Origin: Candidatus Pacearchaeota archaeon
Lineage (GTDB): Archaea; Nanobdellota; Nanobdellia; Pacearchaeales; GW2011-AR1
NCBI GenBank assembly: GCA_017608705.1
Contig: JAFCFJ010000002.1
Location: 1-45,743 of the forward strand
Direction: 5' to 3'
DNA: 45,743 bases
Within the stretch, counting starts at the first letter, position 1; every line of letters begins with the position of its first letter. The position numbers were made by a program, and so were the translations under genes. Below, one piece after another: positions 17,829 to 26,915 of this stretch. The notes beneath the pieces were generated by a model. It was not told the DNA's origin. It saw only the letters and a list, made by a program, of their open reading frames with translations, and did no database searches.

Positions 17829-18730
17829 CTGGTTTGCTGTTTTTGCTTTAGCATTACGACCCGTTCTGTCATACTGATCACAAGATGCACGATTTTGCTT
17901 AGGTGATAGCTAAGCACGAGTTCTTGTTTGCTTTTTATCTCCACACCCGCCAATTTTTTGTTTATCTTTTCTTTGTGTTCCACTATTTCGACGATTGCGT
18001 CATCTGTAAAACTGTAATATAGCTTGTGAAAATTAACGAAAAGCTCATTGACTTCTCTCAGTAGATTAATCATTTCTTTGCTTATTCTAATACTGGCAAA
18101 CTTTGCCAGATTCAAGCCAAGTCTTGCATATTCGTCACCGATGTTCTCTAGCTCTGAAACTATATACTCGATGGTGCCGTCCATGAATTTCTTTTTTATC
18201 ATCCTTATGCAAAAATTCGAGAACTTGTTTATATTGTAGTCTTGATAAACAATGCTTGCAAGGTTGTCTCTTTGTTTCTTTTTTATTGCTTCCAGACAGC
18301 AGTCACCCATTTCTTCGAGCATGTAGAAAATTCTTCTGAAGATGCTAGCAAATTCTCTGTCGGCAGGGTTTTCCATCAAATCAACTATTGTTGTTTCTTC
18401 ATTGTTTTGCTCTGTAATTGCCATGCCGAGCATAGCATCTACTACTTGTTGTATGAGTTTTGTTTGCTCACCTTTATGTTTGACCTTTATGATGTCGTAG
18501 CCGTTCCTGTATGCTGAAAGTAAATAGGTCCATACAAGCACCTCATTAAGCTTTGTTATATCCACAATGATTGTTTCTTTTTCTCTCTTCTCGGCAGTTA
18601 TCACAAGAGTTGTTTCTTTTTCTTCCACATTTAGTTCTTGGCCTGCTTTTAACCCAAGTCTTTTTGTCCATGATGCAGGCAGGCTTATGGTTAGTGCGCC
18701 ATTTCCCTGCCTCACGATTTTACGTTTCAT
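17825..18730 (-). CDS. AbrB-like plus PhoU-domain regulator
   Basis: N-terminal MKRKIVRQGNGALTISLPASWTKRLGLKAGQELNVEE (SpoVT/AbrB) then helical PhoU-like repeats. Confidence 0.82.
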   Translation of the reverse strand: MKRKIVRQGNGALTISLPASWTKRLGLKAGQELNVEEKETTLVITAEKREKETIIVDITKLNEVLVWTYLLSAYRNGYDIIKVKHKGEQTKLIQQVVDAMLGMAITEQNNEETTIVDLMENPADREFASIFRRIFYMLEEMGDCCLEAIKKKQRDNLASIVYQDYNINKFSNFCIRMIKKKFMDGTIEYIVSELENIGDEYARLGLNLAKFASIRISKEMINLLREVNELFVNFHKLYYSFTDDAIVEIVEHKEKINKKLAGVEIKSKQELVLSYHLSKIVHLVISMTERVVMLKQKQQTS

Positions 18731-18740
18731 ATTCTTGCTT

Positions 18741-18830
18741 AAGCTTCTGTATTTTTAAGGATTTTTGAATTATATAACTTATATCGGAGAATATATATTA
18801 TATCAAAAAATTATATAACTTCAGAAGCTT
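18741..18830. promoter_or_regulatory. Divergent promoter region with nested inverted and direct repeats
   Basis: Perfect inverted repeat AAGCTTCTG (18741-18749) / CAGAAGCTT (18822-18830); direct repeat AATTATATAACTT at 18768-18780 and 18809-18821. Confidence 0.55.
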
Positions 18831-19872
18831 GGCATGTTCTATGGAAAAACATAACCATAAGGCTGAGATTGTGCGTGCTTACCTGCGTAGTGTAGAGATT
18901 ATTGATATTGAGCAATACAAGGGTTTGGCAGTTGCAAAATTGGCTACACAGGAGAGCAGGCTAGAGCATCTAGTGCTTGCAGACGCGCTTGGTAAGGGTT
19001 TGGTGATAGAGGAAAGCAATGATGTTGGCAAGCTTTATACAAGGAACAAAACAGGCGAGCGTGTGCTTGGCATAGCCGGTGAATATGTAGTTGGTGGCAA
19101 GCAGAACCGTGCATTGAAGAGAACAGTTTATCTTAGGCCTGGGTTCGAGGGTTATGTGCCTGTCCACTGTGTCGAGCAAGGCAGGTGGCATTTCACATCA
19201 AGAGATAGCGGGCATAGGGCTCATAGACCAGATGCAGGGTTTCGCGGATGGCATTGTCCACGGCCGACAATACCACCAGAGCGCATACCTTTACCAAACC
19301 CAAGACTCTTCTATAATACAGGGATTGTTCCTGGCAGTATCAAATACGCGAGCTCACAACATGATGCATGGTGTGGTGTGGATTCTTCGCTTATAAACCA
19401 CAACATAGATTCGGAAACGAGCAACATAGAAGATGTGTTCAAAGAGAAAAGAGATTTGTTGGATGAGTATATTGAGCATTTTTCAGTTGACGAAGAACAG
19501 ACAGGGATTATAGTGGTGTTCAGGCATGACAACAAAAAGCTTCTTGCTTTGGATCTTTTCTCCAGATATAGTGACTTGGATAGTTACCACAACAAGCTTA
19601 TAGAAAGTTATGCAATAGAAGCAAGTATTTCGGCAAAAGAAATAGACGTGAATGTTACAGAGCTTAAGAAGTTTCTGCAGGAACTTGCATCGTGTGAATT
19701 TCAGGAGCGCGAAACCGTGGATCTTGGCCATGAGCTGATTGTAATGTCACGGGTAGAAGGAAGCGCATTGGTTTATCGAGATCAGCCAGTATATCTAAGC
19801 TTTAGGACTCGTGGTGTCGACAACAATAGCGATAAAGAGAGAACATATAGAACCCGCATAACTAGATTTTAA
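18829..19872 (+). CDS. ARPP-1-domain-like protein
   Basis: GFEGYVPVHCVEQGRWHFTSRDSG... and ASSQHDAWCGVD resemble the ARPP-1 (ARG and Rhodanese-Phosphatase-superfamily-associated) domain. Start at 18829 or 18841. Confidence 0.5.
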   Translation: MACSMEKHNHKAEIVRAYLRSVEIIDIEQYKGLAVAKLATQESRLEHLVLADALGKGLVIEESNDVGKLYTRNKTGERVLGIAGEYVVGGKQNRALKRTVYLRPGFEGYVPVHCVEQGRWHFTSRDSGHRAHRPDAGFRGWHCPRPTIPPERIPLPNPRLFYNTGIVPGSIKYASSQHDAWCGVDSSLINHNIDSETSNIEDVFKEKRDLLDEYIEHFSVDEEQTGIIVVFRHDNKKLLALDLFSRYSDLDSYHNKLIESYAIEASISAKEIDVNVTELKKFLQELASCEFQERETVDLGHELIVMSRVEGSALVYRDQPVYLSFRTRGVDNNSDKERTYRTRITRF

Positions 19873-19970
19873 CTTTTCTTTTTTCTTTTTGTATGGGAAC
19901 AGAAAATTTGAAAAGTGGTTTGATACAAAATTTTCGAGAAATTTAAAAACTCTGGACACTTATTGCTCGT

Positions 19971-20303
19971 ATGCATGAGATTGTCATAGCGAATAAGATT
20001 GCGGATGAGATTCACAAGAAAGTTGGTGAAAAATTTAATGAGATAAAGCTGGTCAGGATAGGGCTTGGCGAGCTTGCAGGGATAACAGCTAACGAACTAT
20101 GTGATGTATTAGGTGATCTGTATGGGTGGGATGTAAAGATAGAAATGCGGAAAGCCAAAATTAAGTGCAAGTGTGGTTATACTGGTGAGCCAAAGATCAA
20201 TGCGAGAGAACACGATATCGTGTTTTTTGAATGCCCCTCATGTCATAGCTTGCCTGAAGTGCTTGAGGGCAATAGTGTTGTTGTGAAGAGTGTGATGGTA
20301 TGA
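19971..20303 (+). CDS. hypA: Hydrogenase nickel insertion protein HypA
   Basis: MHEIVIANKIADEI; C-terminal zinc pattern CKCGYTGEP...ECPSCHS. Confidence 0.88.
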   Translation: MHEIVIANKIADEIHKKVGEKFNEIKLVRIGLGELAGITANELCDVLGDLYGWDVKIEMRKAKIKCKCGYTGEPKINAREHDIVFFECPSCHSLPEVLEGNSVVVKSVMV

Positions 20304-20515
20304 TGTGTTTCGCTATTCCTGCGAAGGTTCTCAACATAGATGGTATGAAGGTTGGTGTTGATTGTAACGGCGAGCTTCGCGAGGTGGTGAATCTGGGAAA
20401 TATAGAGATTTCTGTTGGAGATTATGTTTTGATTTCTGCTGGAGTGATTGTGAAAAAAATGCAGATAGAGGAGGCAAGGAAATTTTTCAATATTTTGGAA
20501 AATGCTCAACAATAA
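20300..20515 (+). CDS. hypC: Hydrogenase assembly chaperone HypC
   Basis: MCFAIPAKVLNIDG...VDCNGELREVVN...ISVGDYVLISAGVIVKKM. Confidence 0.85.
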   Translation: MMCFAIPAKVLNIDGMKVGVDCNGELREVVNLGNIEISVGDYVLISAGVIVKKMQIEEARKFFNILENAQQ

Positions 20516-21143
20516 TGAGCTTGGAAAGTTGCTTTGTGCTTTTATTATTGGAGCTGCCGAGTCTGGAGTATGCATGAACTATATGACTTTAGAGGCAAGG
20601 AAACGGTATGTTGATAGGCTTAAAGCTTATGTTCGGGGCAAGCCGTATAACTGGTTAGAATTGGAGTTAGAGATTTTCAAGAATAACCCTCTGCTTATAG
20701 ATGAAATTGCAAGGCTTGCACAAACTACGAAGGAGAAAGTTCTTGGGCGTACACTTGAGTATGTTAGGCAATATGTGTATGCAAAACACCTTTATGTTGT
20801 TGAGGAGAAACTGAAGAAAACTTATGGAAACAACCTGGCCGATATTGTGAAAAAGAATAAGGTAGCAAGAGGTATTGCTTTTAATTGTCCTGTTATGTAC
20901 TATCAAGTTTTTGATATATCCTCCAATGGACTGATTGTTGAAAATTTATTTTTACCAGAAATCAAAAAACAAATTATTTCGCTTCCTGGTTTAGAAAAGC
21001 CGGAAAGAGGCGATATTGTCAGTGCACATTGGAATCACATGCTCGAGGTTATTGATGTTACTGTCTTCAAGGAAGAGTTGAGAATAGTTTATGATTATCT
21101 TATGGCGCTCGGTTTGGACCTAGTTTGGCAGCAACTAAAATGA
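20502..21143 (+). CDS. Hydrogenase-associated hypothetical protein (DUF6390-like)
   Basis: Overlaps hypC. ...IAFNCPVMYYQVFDISSNGLIVENLFLPEIKK...ERGDIVSAHWNHMLEVI. Family name from memory. Confidence 0.5.
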   Translation: MLNNNELGKLLCAFIIGAAESGVCMNYMTLEARKRYVDRLKAYVRGKPYNWLELELEIFKNNPLLIDEIARLAQTTKEKVLGRTLEYVRQYVYAKHLYVVEEKLKKTYGNNLADIVKKNKVARGIAFNCPVMYYQVFDISSNGLIVENLFLPEIKKQIISLPGLEKPERGDIVSAHWNHMLEVIDVTVFKEELRIVYDYLMALGLDLVWQQLK

Positions 21144-21568
21144 TTGTGGCTTTCGTTGGAAACCCCTTACTTGAGTATGATTCTTTTGCATTAGAGGTTG
21201 GAAAATTGCTTAAAGATGTTTTGATACAGGAAGGGCACAACGTTGTGTTTCTTCACTCGTCATTTGATCTTTTCGAATTACTTTTAGCAAGACAAGAACT
21301 AGTTATTGTTGATGTGGCTGATGTCGCTACACCAAAAATTGTTCCTCTTTCAGTTCTGAAATCGAGAAAATTTTTTACACTTCATGATCTCGATATAGCG
21401 AGTATTATCCAGCTTTCTGGCAAGGCGCCAATAATTATTGCGATTCCTTCTAACGGCAAGATTATGAATATCGCTCATGAGTTGCTAGCTTTGCTCAAGA
21501 ATATTCTTTCCAATCAAGTTCGAGGAAGTGGGTCGAGCAAGAAAAGCAAGGATCATAGGCACGGATAA
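21140..21568 (+). CDS. [NiFe]-hydrogenase maturation endopeptidase (HycI/HybD-like)
   Basis: MIVAFVGNPLLEYDSFALEVGKLL, ELVIVDVADV, KFFTLHDLDIASII: positions match the conserved acid/acid/His pattern. ATGA overlap with upstream gene. Confidence 0.7.
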   Translation: MIVAFVGNPLLEYDSFALEVGKLLKDVLIQEGHNVVFLHSSFDLFELLLARQELVIVDVADVATPKIVPLSVLKSRKFFTLHDLDIASIIQLSGKAPIIIAIPSNGKIMNIAHELLALLKNILSNQVRGSGSSKKSKDHRHG

Positions 21569-22757
21569 GTTTTTCTATTTCCAATTTTATTTCATCCTTG
21601 TTTTTGTGCATTATTTTCTGCAATAAGAGTTGTATATCTCCTTCCATTCTTGCAAGGTTTTGGACGGTTGGTGTAATTATGTTTGCATAAGTAATTATAC
21701 CATCTCTATCAAGCTTGTACTCATGGAATAATGTGCCACGAGGAGCTTCCACAGCTGCGACAGCATGGCCTGTTTTTGGTATTGGTTTCTTTTTCTTTAC
21801 AGGCCTTATCTTGTTTAACATCTCAATAAGGCGGTCAACTATGTGTAGAATTTCTGCGGCTTGGGCGACATTATTATAGAAAGGATTATCGAATGGTGGT
21901 TTTATTGTGAGAAATTCTTTTGCATGCTTGCTTAGTTGTTCATAATTGTTATTAATTCTGGCCATCGCTCCAACCATGAAACTCTGACCGTCCTTGAGAG
22001 CAAACTTTGACGTGCTATATTCTCTTAATTCTTCTGTGATATGTTTTTTGTAATCTGTTGTTTTTATTGTTCCGCTTTTGCTGTGGAGCAGGCCACCAAT
22101 AAATGCATAATCGTCTTTCTTCTTTAAACATAGATAATCTGTTTTTCTTATTAGTTTTGGATATTTAAGCTTCAGAAAAATTTTTAGCCCTTTTTTAATT
22201 TTGTCACGTTTTGCTTTGAGCATTTCTTTTACTTCTTGAAGCCTCTTCGTATTTATTTTAACATTTTCAAAACCTGCAGGAAATGGGTGTATCTCGCGTC
22301 CACCAACAGCTTCTACAATTTTATTGCCAATTGTAATAAGCTCGAAAGCAAAATCAACATACTTTGGCTTTTTCTCTTTTAGCTGTAGAACGCTTTCTAA
22401 TCCAAGATAGTCTGGTAGGGCCATGAAGTATAGGTGTGTGGCATGGCTTCGTAGAGTTTCGCCCATTATGAGCGCTTCTCTTAACAAAAGTGTGTGCTTA
22501 CTCGGCCGTATCCCAAGTGCTTTTTCTATTGCCTGTACAGTAGCTATCGTGTGAGCAGAACTGCAGATCCCACATATTCTCGAGGTTATTTCAGGCGCTT
22601 CATCAAATTTCTTGCCAAGTAGTAGGCCTTCAAAAAAGCGCGCCCCTTCTATAGCTTCCAGCTCACATTTTATGATTTTTTCATCTTCTATAATAACATG
22701 TAAGCGTGCATGTCCTTCAACTTTTGTCATGTGATCTATGCTTATCTCTTTTTCCAT
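21495..22757 (-). CDS. hydA: [NiFe]-hydrogenase large subunit (group 3 / sulfhydrogenase alpha-like)
   Basis: RICGICSSAHTIATVQAIEKALG (L1) and DPCFSCSTH (L2) followed by a 10-aa tail FLELDWKEYS. Confidence 0.9.
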   Translation of the reverse strand: MEKEISIDHMTKVEGHARLHVIIEDEKIIKCELEAIEGARFFEGLLLGKKFDEAPEITSRICGICSSAHTIATVQAIEKALGIRPSKHTLLLREALIMGETLRSHATHLYFMALPDYLGLESVLQLKEKKPKYVDFAFELITIGNKIVEAVGGREIHPFPAGFENVKINTKRLQEVKEMLKAKRDKIKKGLKIFLKLKYPKLIRKTDYLCLKKKDDYAFIGGLLHSKSGTIKTTDYKKHITEELREYSTSKFALKDGQSFMVGAMARINNNYEQLSKHAKEFLTIKPPFDNPFYNNVAQAAEILHIVDRLIEMLNKIRPVKKKKPIPKTGHAVAAVEAPRGTLFHEYKLDRDGIITYANIITPTVQNLARMEGDIQLLLQKIMHKNKDEIKLEIEKLIRAYDPCFSCSTHFLELDWKEYS

Positions 22758-23488
22758 TTTTTCTCAAAGCTTAGTCCAGCAAAAAAAGTCGCCCTTCTTT
22801 TTATCATTTTCTCATCAAAACCTCTTTCTTTTATTTCCTTTACAAATTCTTTTATGTTGCTATCTTTTGCAGGACCACGACACCCATAGCATTCTACTCC
22901 TTTACTGGGGCACAACGCATCACAACCAGCTGCAGTTATCGGTCCGAGACAGAGTTTTCCTTCTTCTAGTAGGCAGGTATTACCTTTTTGTCGACATTCT
23001 ACACAAACAGAACTTGTTGGCAATTCGAATTTTCTTTTATTTAGGTAGCAAATTAGGAATTCTCTTATCTCTTGTTTATTTGGTGGGCATTGTGGTAGGT
23101 GGTAATCTACTTTAACATGTGTATTGAGAGGGGTCGGTTTAACACTTTTTAGATGAGAAGTTCTGGGGTAAACAAAGTTCTCAATTTTTGTTTTATTGAG
23201 GAAATTTTTTATGCTTGGCACACCACCGAAACAGGCACAACTTCCTAATGCTACTAATGTTTTTGTTCTTTTTCTTATTTCATTGAGTACTGTGATATCT
23301 TCGCTTGATACAACCGTTCCTTCAACAAAAGCTATGTCAAGTTTGCCTTCGTTATTTTCTTTTATTATGGGGAATGCGACAGTTTCGAAGTTTTCTAGTG
23401 TTGGAATTAGGTTTTTGGAAAGAAAGGTAAGCACACATCCAGCACAACCAGAAATACTAAACACACCAAGTCTTGGTCTATTTATCAT
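22742..23488 (-). CDS. hydD: [NiFe]-hydrogenase small subunit (sulfhydrogenase delta-like)
   Basis: SISGCAGCVLTFL, ALGSCACFGGVPSI, HLPQCPPNK and CVECRQKGNTCLLEEGKLCLGPITAAGCDALCPSKGVECYGCRG. Confidence 0.88.
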   Translation of the reverse strand: MINRPRLGVFSISGCAGCVLTFLSKNLIPTLENFETVAFPIIKENNEGKLDIAFVEGTVVSSEDITVLNEIRKRTKTLVALGSCACFGGVPSIKNFLNKTKIENFVYPRTSHLKSVKPTPLNTHVKVDYHLPQCPPNKQEIREFLICYLNKRKFELPTSSVCVECRQKGNTCLLEEGKLCLGPITAAGCDALCPSKGVECYGCRGPAKDSNIKEFVKEIKERGFDEKMIKRRATFFAGLSFEKKWKKR

Positions 23489-23649
23489 TTTTTGGATTTT
23501 TTCATTCTAAACCAAAGTTTTGACTTCTTTCTCTTTATTTTTTCTGATTTTTAATGATTTTGATTTTCTATGGTTTGCTTTTATGTCGCTCTCATCGACA
23601 CGCTATATTTTTTAAGGCCTTTTATTTCTGAAAAATGTTTTGGAGGAAA

Positions 23650-24342
23650 ATGGCTAAAGCAATAGCCTTATTCAGCGGTGGCAAAGACTCGGCTCTTGCT
23701 TTGTTCAAAGCTAGCATGAGGCATGATATTGTTGCTCTTGCAAGTATTATGCCGGCCACGCATGAAAGTTATATGTTTCATAAGCCAAGCCAGCTCTTGC
23801 TTGAAAAACAGGCAGAGGCACTTTCCTTACCGCTCTATGTGCGTGAGAGCAAGGCTGTAAAAGAAAAAGAGCTTCTTGATCTCTTGGCTCTGCTCAAAGA
23901 GCTCAAGGAGAAATATCGTGCAGATGTTCTTGTTGCTGGTGGCTTAGCATCGAGTTACCAGGGCAAGAGGCTTAAGGCTATTGCAGATAAGCTTGGTATG
24001 GCACTAGAATTGCCTATATGGAACTACAGTGCGAGAAAGTTGTGGCAAGAGCTGCTTGACAATAGCTTCGAAGTTATCATTACAAAGATCTCTTGTGAGG
24101 GCCTGCCTCTCGAGCTTCTCGGTAAGATTCTTCAGGCAGATGATGTAAAAAATATTTTTGCTCTTGCAGAGAAGCATGGTTTCAGACCAGATTTTGAAGG
24201 CGGTGAAGCAGAGACAGCTGTCCTGTATATGCCTCTCTTCAACAAGAGGCTCAGGGTAAGCGCGAGTATCGTGAGAGAAAGCGAGAATGTTGGCTGGCTG
24301 GAAATAAATGGAGTTAAGACAATGGAAGTTAACAAATTTTAA
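23650..24342 (+). CDS. dph6: Diphthine--ammonia ligase family ATP-pyrophosphatase
   Basis: MAKAIALFSGGKDSALALFKA PP-loop; PDFEGGEAETAVLYMPLF. Confidence 0.88.
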   Translation: MAKAIALFSGGKDSALALFKASMRHDIVALASIMPATHESYMFHKPSQLLLEKQAEALSLPLYVRESKAVKEKELLDLLALLKELKEKYRADVLVAGGLASSYQGKRLKAIADKLGMALELPIWNYSARKLWQELLDNSFEVIITKISCEGLPLELLGKILQADDVKNIFALAEKHGFRPDFEGGEAETAVLYMPLFNKRLRVSASIVRESENVGWLEINGVKTMEVNKF

Positions 24343-24366
24343 AAATTATTCTGGCTTGGCTAGAAA

Positions 24367-25563
24367 ATGGAGGCAGAATTTTATCGTGAAAAACTTGCTA
24401 ACGGCATAATGCTCTTGTTTGAAAAGCGCAGTTTGCCTATTTTTGCTAGCGCTACTGCTGTAAGATTTGGCTCTGCATATGAAACAGCTGACGTGAAAGG
24501 AATAGCACATTTTATCGAGCACATGGTTTTCAAAGGTAGTGAGGAAAAAAATGCTGAGCAGATTTCGAGAGAAATAGAGAAGCGTGGCGGTGTTATGAAC
24601 GGCTTTACCGATGAAGAAATAACAGCATACTGGAACAAACTTCCTGCAAAACATTTTCATGTGGGTCTTGAAATAAATCACGAGCTTGTAGCAAGGCCGG
24701 CATTTAAGCCAGAGGAATTCGAGAAGGAGAAGAGAGTGATTCTGGAGGAGATAAAAATGTATCATGACAATCCCGTTATGCACAGTATAGACAAGATAAA
24801 ATCTCTGCTCTACGAAAAGCCATTTGGGATTAGCACAGCTGGCACCTTAGAAAGTGTGTCTGCTATGACACGTGAGATGCTTGTTGATTTTTATAGCAAG
24901 GCATATGGAACAAATAACATGATTCTTGTTGCTGTTGGTAAAGCAGATTTTCAGGAACTCAAAGATTTTGTTTTGGCTCGCTACAAGAAAAATATTCGTG
25001 ACGTGAGGAAAGGGGCAATTGTAAAAAGATATGCGCGCGAGACAGAAACGCGTAAGGGGCTGGAGCAAGCACATTTTGTTCTCGGCTTTCATACCTCGAC
25101 ATTGGCCCAGCGCGAGAGATACGCATGGGAGCTTGCGATGGCGCATCTTGTTGGCGGCATGTCATCCCGGCTTTTCCAGGAGATACGAGAGAAACGTGGC
25201 CTGGCCTATGCTGTTAAAGGCTCCCTCGATATGGGTAGTGACTATGGTTATGGTTATGTGTATGTTGGCACAATGAAAGAAAAACTGAAAGAGGTGGAAA
25301 AACTTGTGCTTACAGAAATAAAAAAGCTCGCAGAGCTAAGCCAAAAGGAGCTTGAAGAGGCAAAAGAACAGCTTATCGGAATAAGAGAGCTTGAAAGCGA
25401 AAGTTCTGAAATGGTAATGCAGGAATTATTGCGTGAGGAAATAGCAGGAAATGCGGCTCGCTACTATGAATATGAGAAACAAATCTTAGATGTCTCTCTG
25501 GATGAAATACGTAGGCTTTCAAAACTTGACGGCTATAGCGTTTTTACCTTACTACCTTCATGA
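24367..25563 (+). CDS. M16-family (insulinase-like) zinc metallopeptidase
   Basis: GIAHFIEHMVFKGSEE (HxxEH) and downstream E; single M16 half-repeat size. Confidence 0.88.
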   Translation: MEAEFYREKLANGIMLLFEKRSLPIFASATAVRFGSAYETADVKGIAHFIEHMVFKGSEEKNAEQISREIEKRGGVMNGFTDEEITAYWNKLPAKHFHVGLEINHELVARPAFKPEEFEKEKRVILEEIKMYHDNPVMHSIDKIKSLLYEKPFGISTAGTLESVSAMTREMLVDFYSKAYGTNNMILVAVGKADFQELKDFVLARYKKNIRDVRKGAIVKRYARETETRKGLEQAHFVLGFHTSTLAQRERYAWELAMAHLVGGMSSRLFQEIREKRGLAYAVKGSLDMGSDYGYGYVYVGTMKEKLKEVEKLVLTEIKKLAELSQKELEEAKEQLIGIRELESESSEMVMQELLREEIAGNAARYYEYEKQILDVSLDEIRRLSKLDGYSVFTLLPS

Positions 25564-25567
25564 GAAG

Positions 25568-26368
25568 ATGCAGATTATAAAAGTACCTGGTCTCAACGCG
25601 TTCGGCAAAACAAAAGGATGCAGAAATAGTGGTAATGCTATAATAGCAAAGCTTGCTGATATCTACACAAACTCAAGAGGCAAGAGCGTGGAGAAGGAGA
25701 GACTCAGCTTTGAGGAAATTCATGTTAACAACGATAATCTTGAGGAGCAAGAAAGGCTGATATATGAAAATGCGCTCGAAGCTTTTGAGACGCAGGACAG
25801 GATTATTTTTCTTGGAGGCGATCACTCTATAAGCTATCCCCTTTGCAGAGCATTTCTTGATTACTGTAAGGGGCAAGCATTGGAACCTTGCCTCGTGGTC
25901 TTTGATGCTCACCTTGACTGTATGTCTCCAATGCGCGAGCCCACACATGAAGAATGGCTACGTGCTCTTGTTGAGGCAGGATTTCCTCCAGGGAACATTC
26001 TTGTAGTGGGTGCAAGGAACAACTATGCTGACGAGCTTGAGTTTGTGAGGAAACATGGGATAAAGATATTCTCTGTGTATGATGTTGTCAAGGAACTAGA
26101 GAGCTTTGCTGACTTTGTTACAGAATTTGCAAACGGCAGAGAACTTTATGTTAGCATAGATATTGATGTTCTCGATCCGGCATTTGCTCCTGCTACAGGC
26201 TACAGGGAACCAGGAGGTTTGCAAGCAAGAGAGCTTCTATATCTTGTTTCAAGGCTCAGCCATGTAAAAACATTGAAAGCCTTAGATATTGTGGAGATAA
26301 ATCAGGAAATGTCCGGAGCAGAGATAACAACAAAACTTGCTGCCATGCTTGTCGCGGAGTTAATATGA
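25568..26368 (+). CDS. Arginase/agmatinase-family protein
   Basis: FLGGDHSISYP, VFDAHLDCM, SIDIDVLDPAFAPAT metal-binding motifs. Start MQIIKVPGLNAFG. Confidence 0.85.
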   Translation: MQIIKVPGLNAFGKTKGCRNSGNAIIAKLADIYTNSRGKSVEKERLSFEEIHVNNDNLEEQERLIYENALEAFETQDRIIFLGGDHSISYPLCRAFLDYCKGQALEPCLVVFDAHLDCMSPMREPTHEEWLRALVEAGFPPGNILVVGARNNYADELEFVRKHGIKIFSVYDVVKELESFADFVTEFANGRELYVSIDIDVLDPAFAPATGYREPGGLQARELLYLVSRLSHVKTLKALDIVEINQEMSGAEITTKLAAMLVAELI

Positions 26369-26901
26369 GATGCTTCATAGCGATAGATCTTCCTGTTGAG
26401 GTAAGGGAAGAGTTGGCGAGAATTGCTAATGAAATAGAGAGGAGCGGATTGTTGAAAGCAAAATTTGTTGAACCCGAAAATTATCACCTAACGCTGAAAT
26501 TTCTTGGCGAACAACCGTCTGCGAGAGTAGAGGCTATCAAAAATATCTTAGCGAAAATAAAGCTTGGAAGTTTTGATGCTAAGCTGGGCAAGCTTGGTGT
26601 TTTCACTCCAGCTTTTATTCGTGTAATCTGGGCAAGCCTCGAAGCAAACGAGATTTTTGATTTGCACGACAAGATTGATAAAGCGCTTGTTCCTTTCATT
26701 TCCCGTGATACAAGGTTTGAGAGTCATGTGACTATAGCCAGGGTTAAATTTGTTAAGGATAAACAGGCATTACTCGGATTGCTTTCAAAAATAAGGCCAA
26801 GAGAGATGAACTTCAGGGTCAGCAGTTTCAAGCTTAAAAGTTCAACGCTAACGCCAAGAGGACCCATATATCGCGATGTGGCTGAGTTTCCTCTGAGCTA
26901 G
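26365..26901 (+). CDS. thpR: RNA 2',3'-cyclic phosphodiesterase (LigT/ThpR)
   Basis: MRCFIAIDLP, NYHLTLKFLGE and SHVTIARVKF HxTx motifs. Confidence 0.9.
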   Translation: MRCFIAIDLPVEVREELARIANEIERSGLLKAKFVEPENYHLTLKFLGEQPSARVEAIKNILAKIKLGSFDAKLGKLGVFTPAFIRVIWASLEANEIFDLHDKIDKALVPFISRDTRFESHVTIARVKFVKDKQALLGLLSKIRPREMNFRVSSFKLKSSTLTPRGPIYRDVAEFPLS

Positions 26902-26915
26902 CATCCCTTGCGTGC

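Noticed and set aside
22738-23115. Plus-strand 125-aa ORF opposite hydrogenase subunits
   Set aside because: Opposite strand of genes with clear Cys motifs; low-complexity Leu/Phe/Ser-rich.
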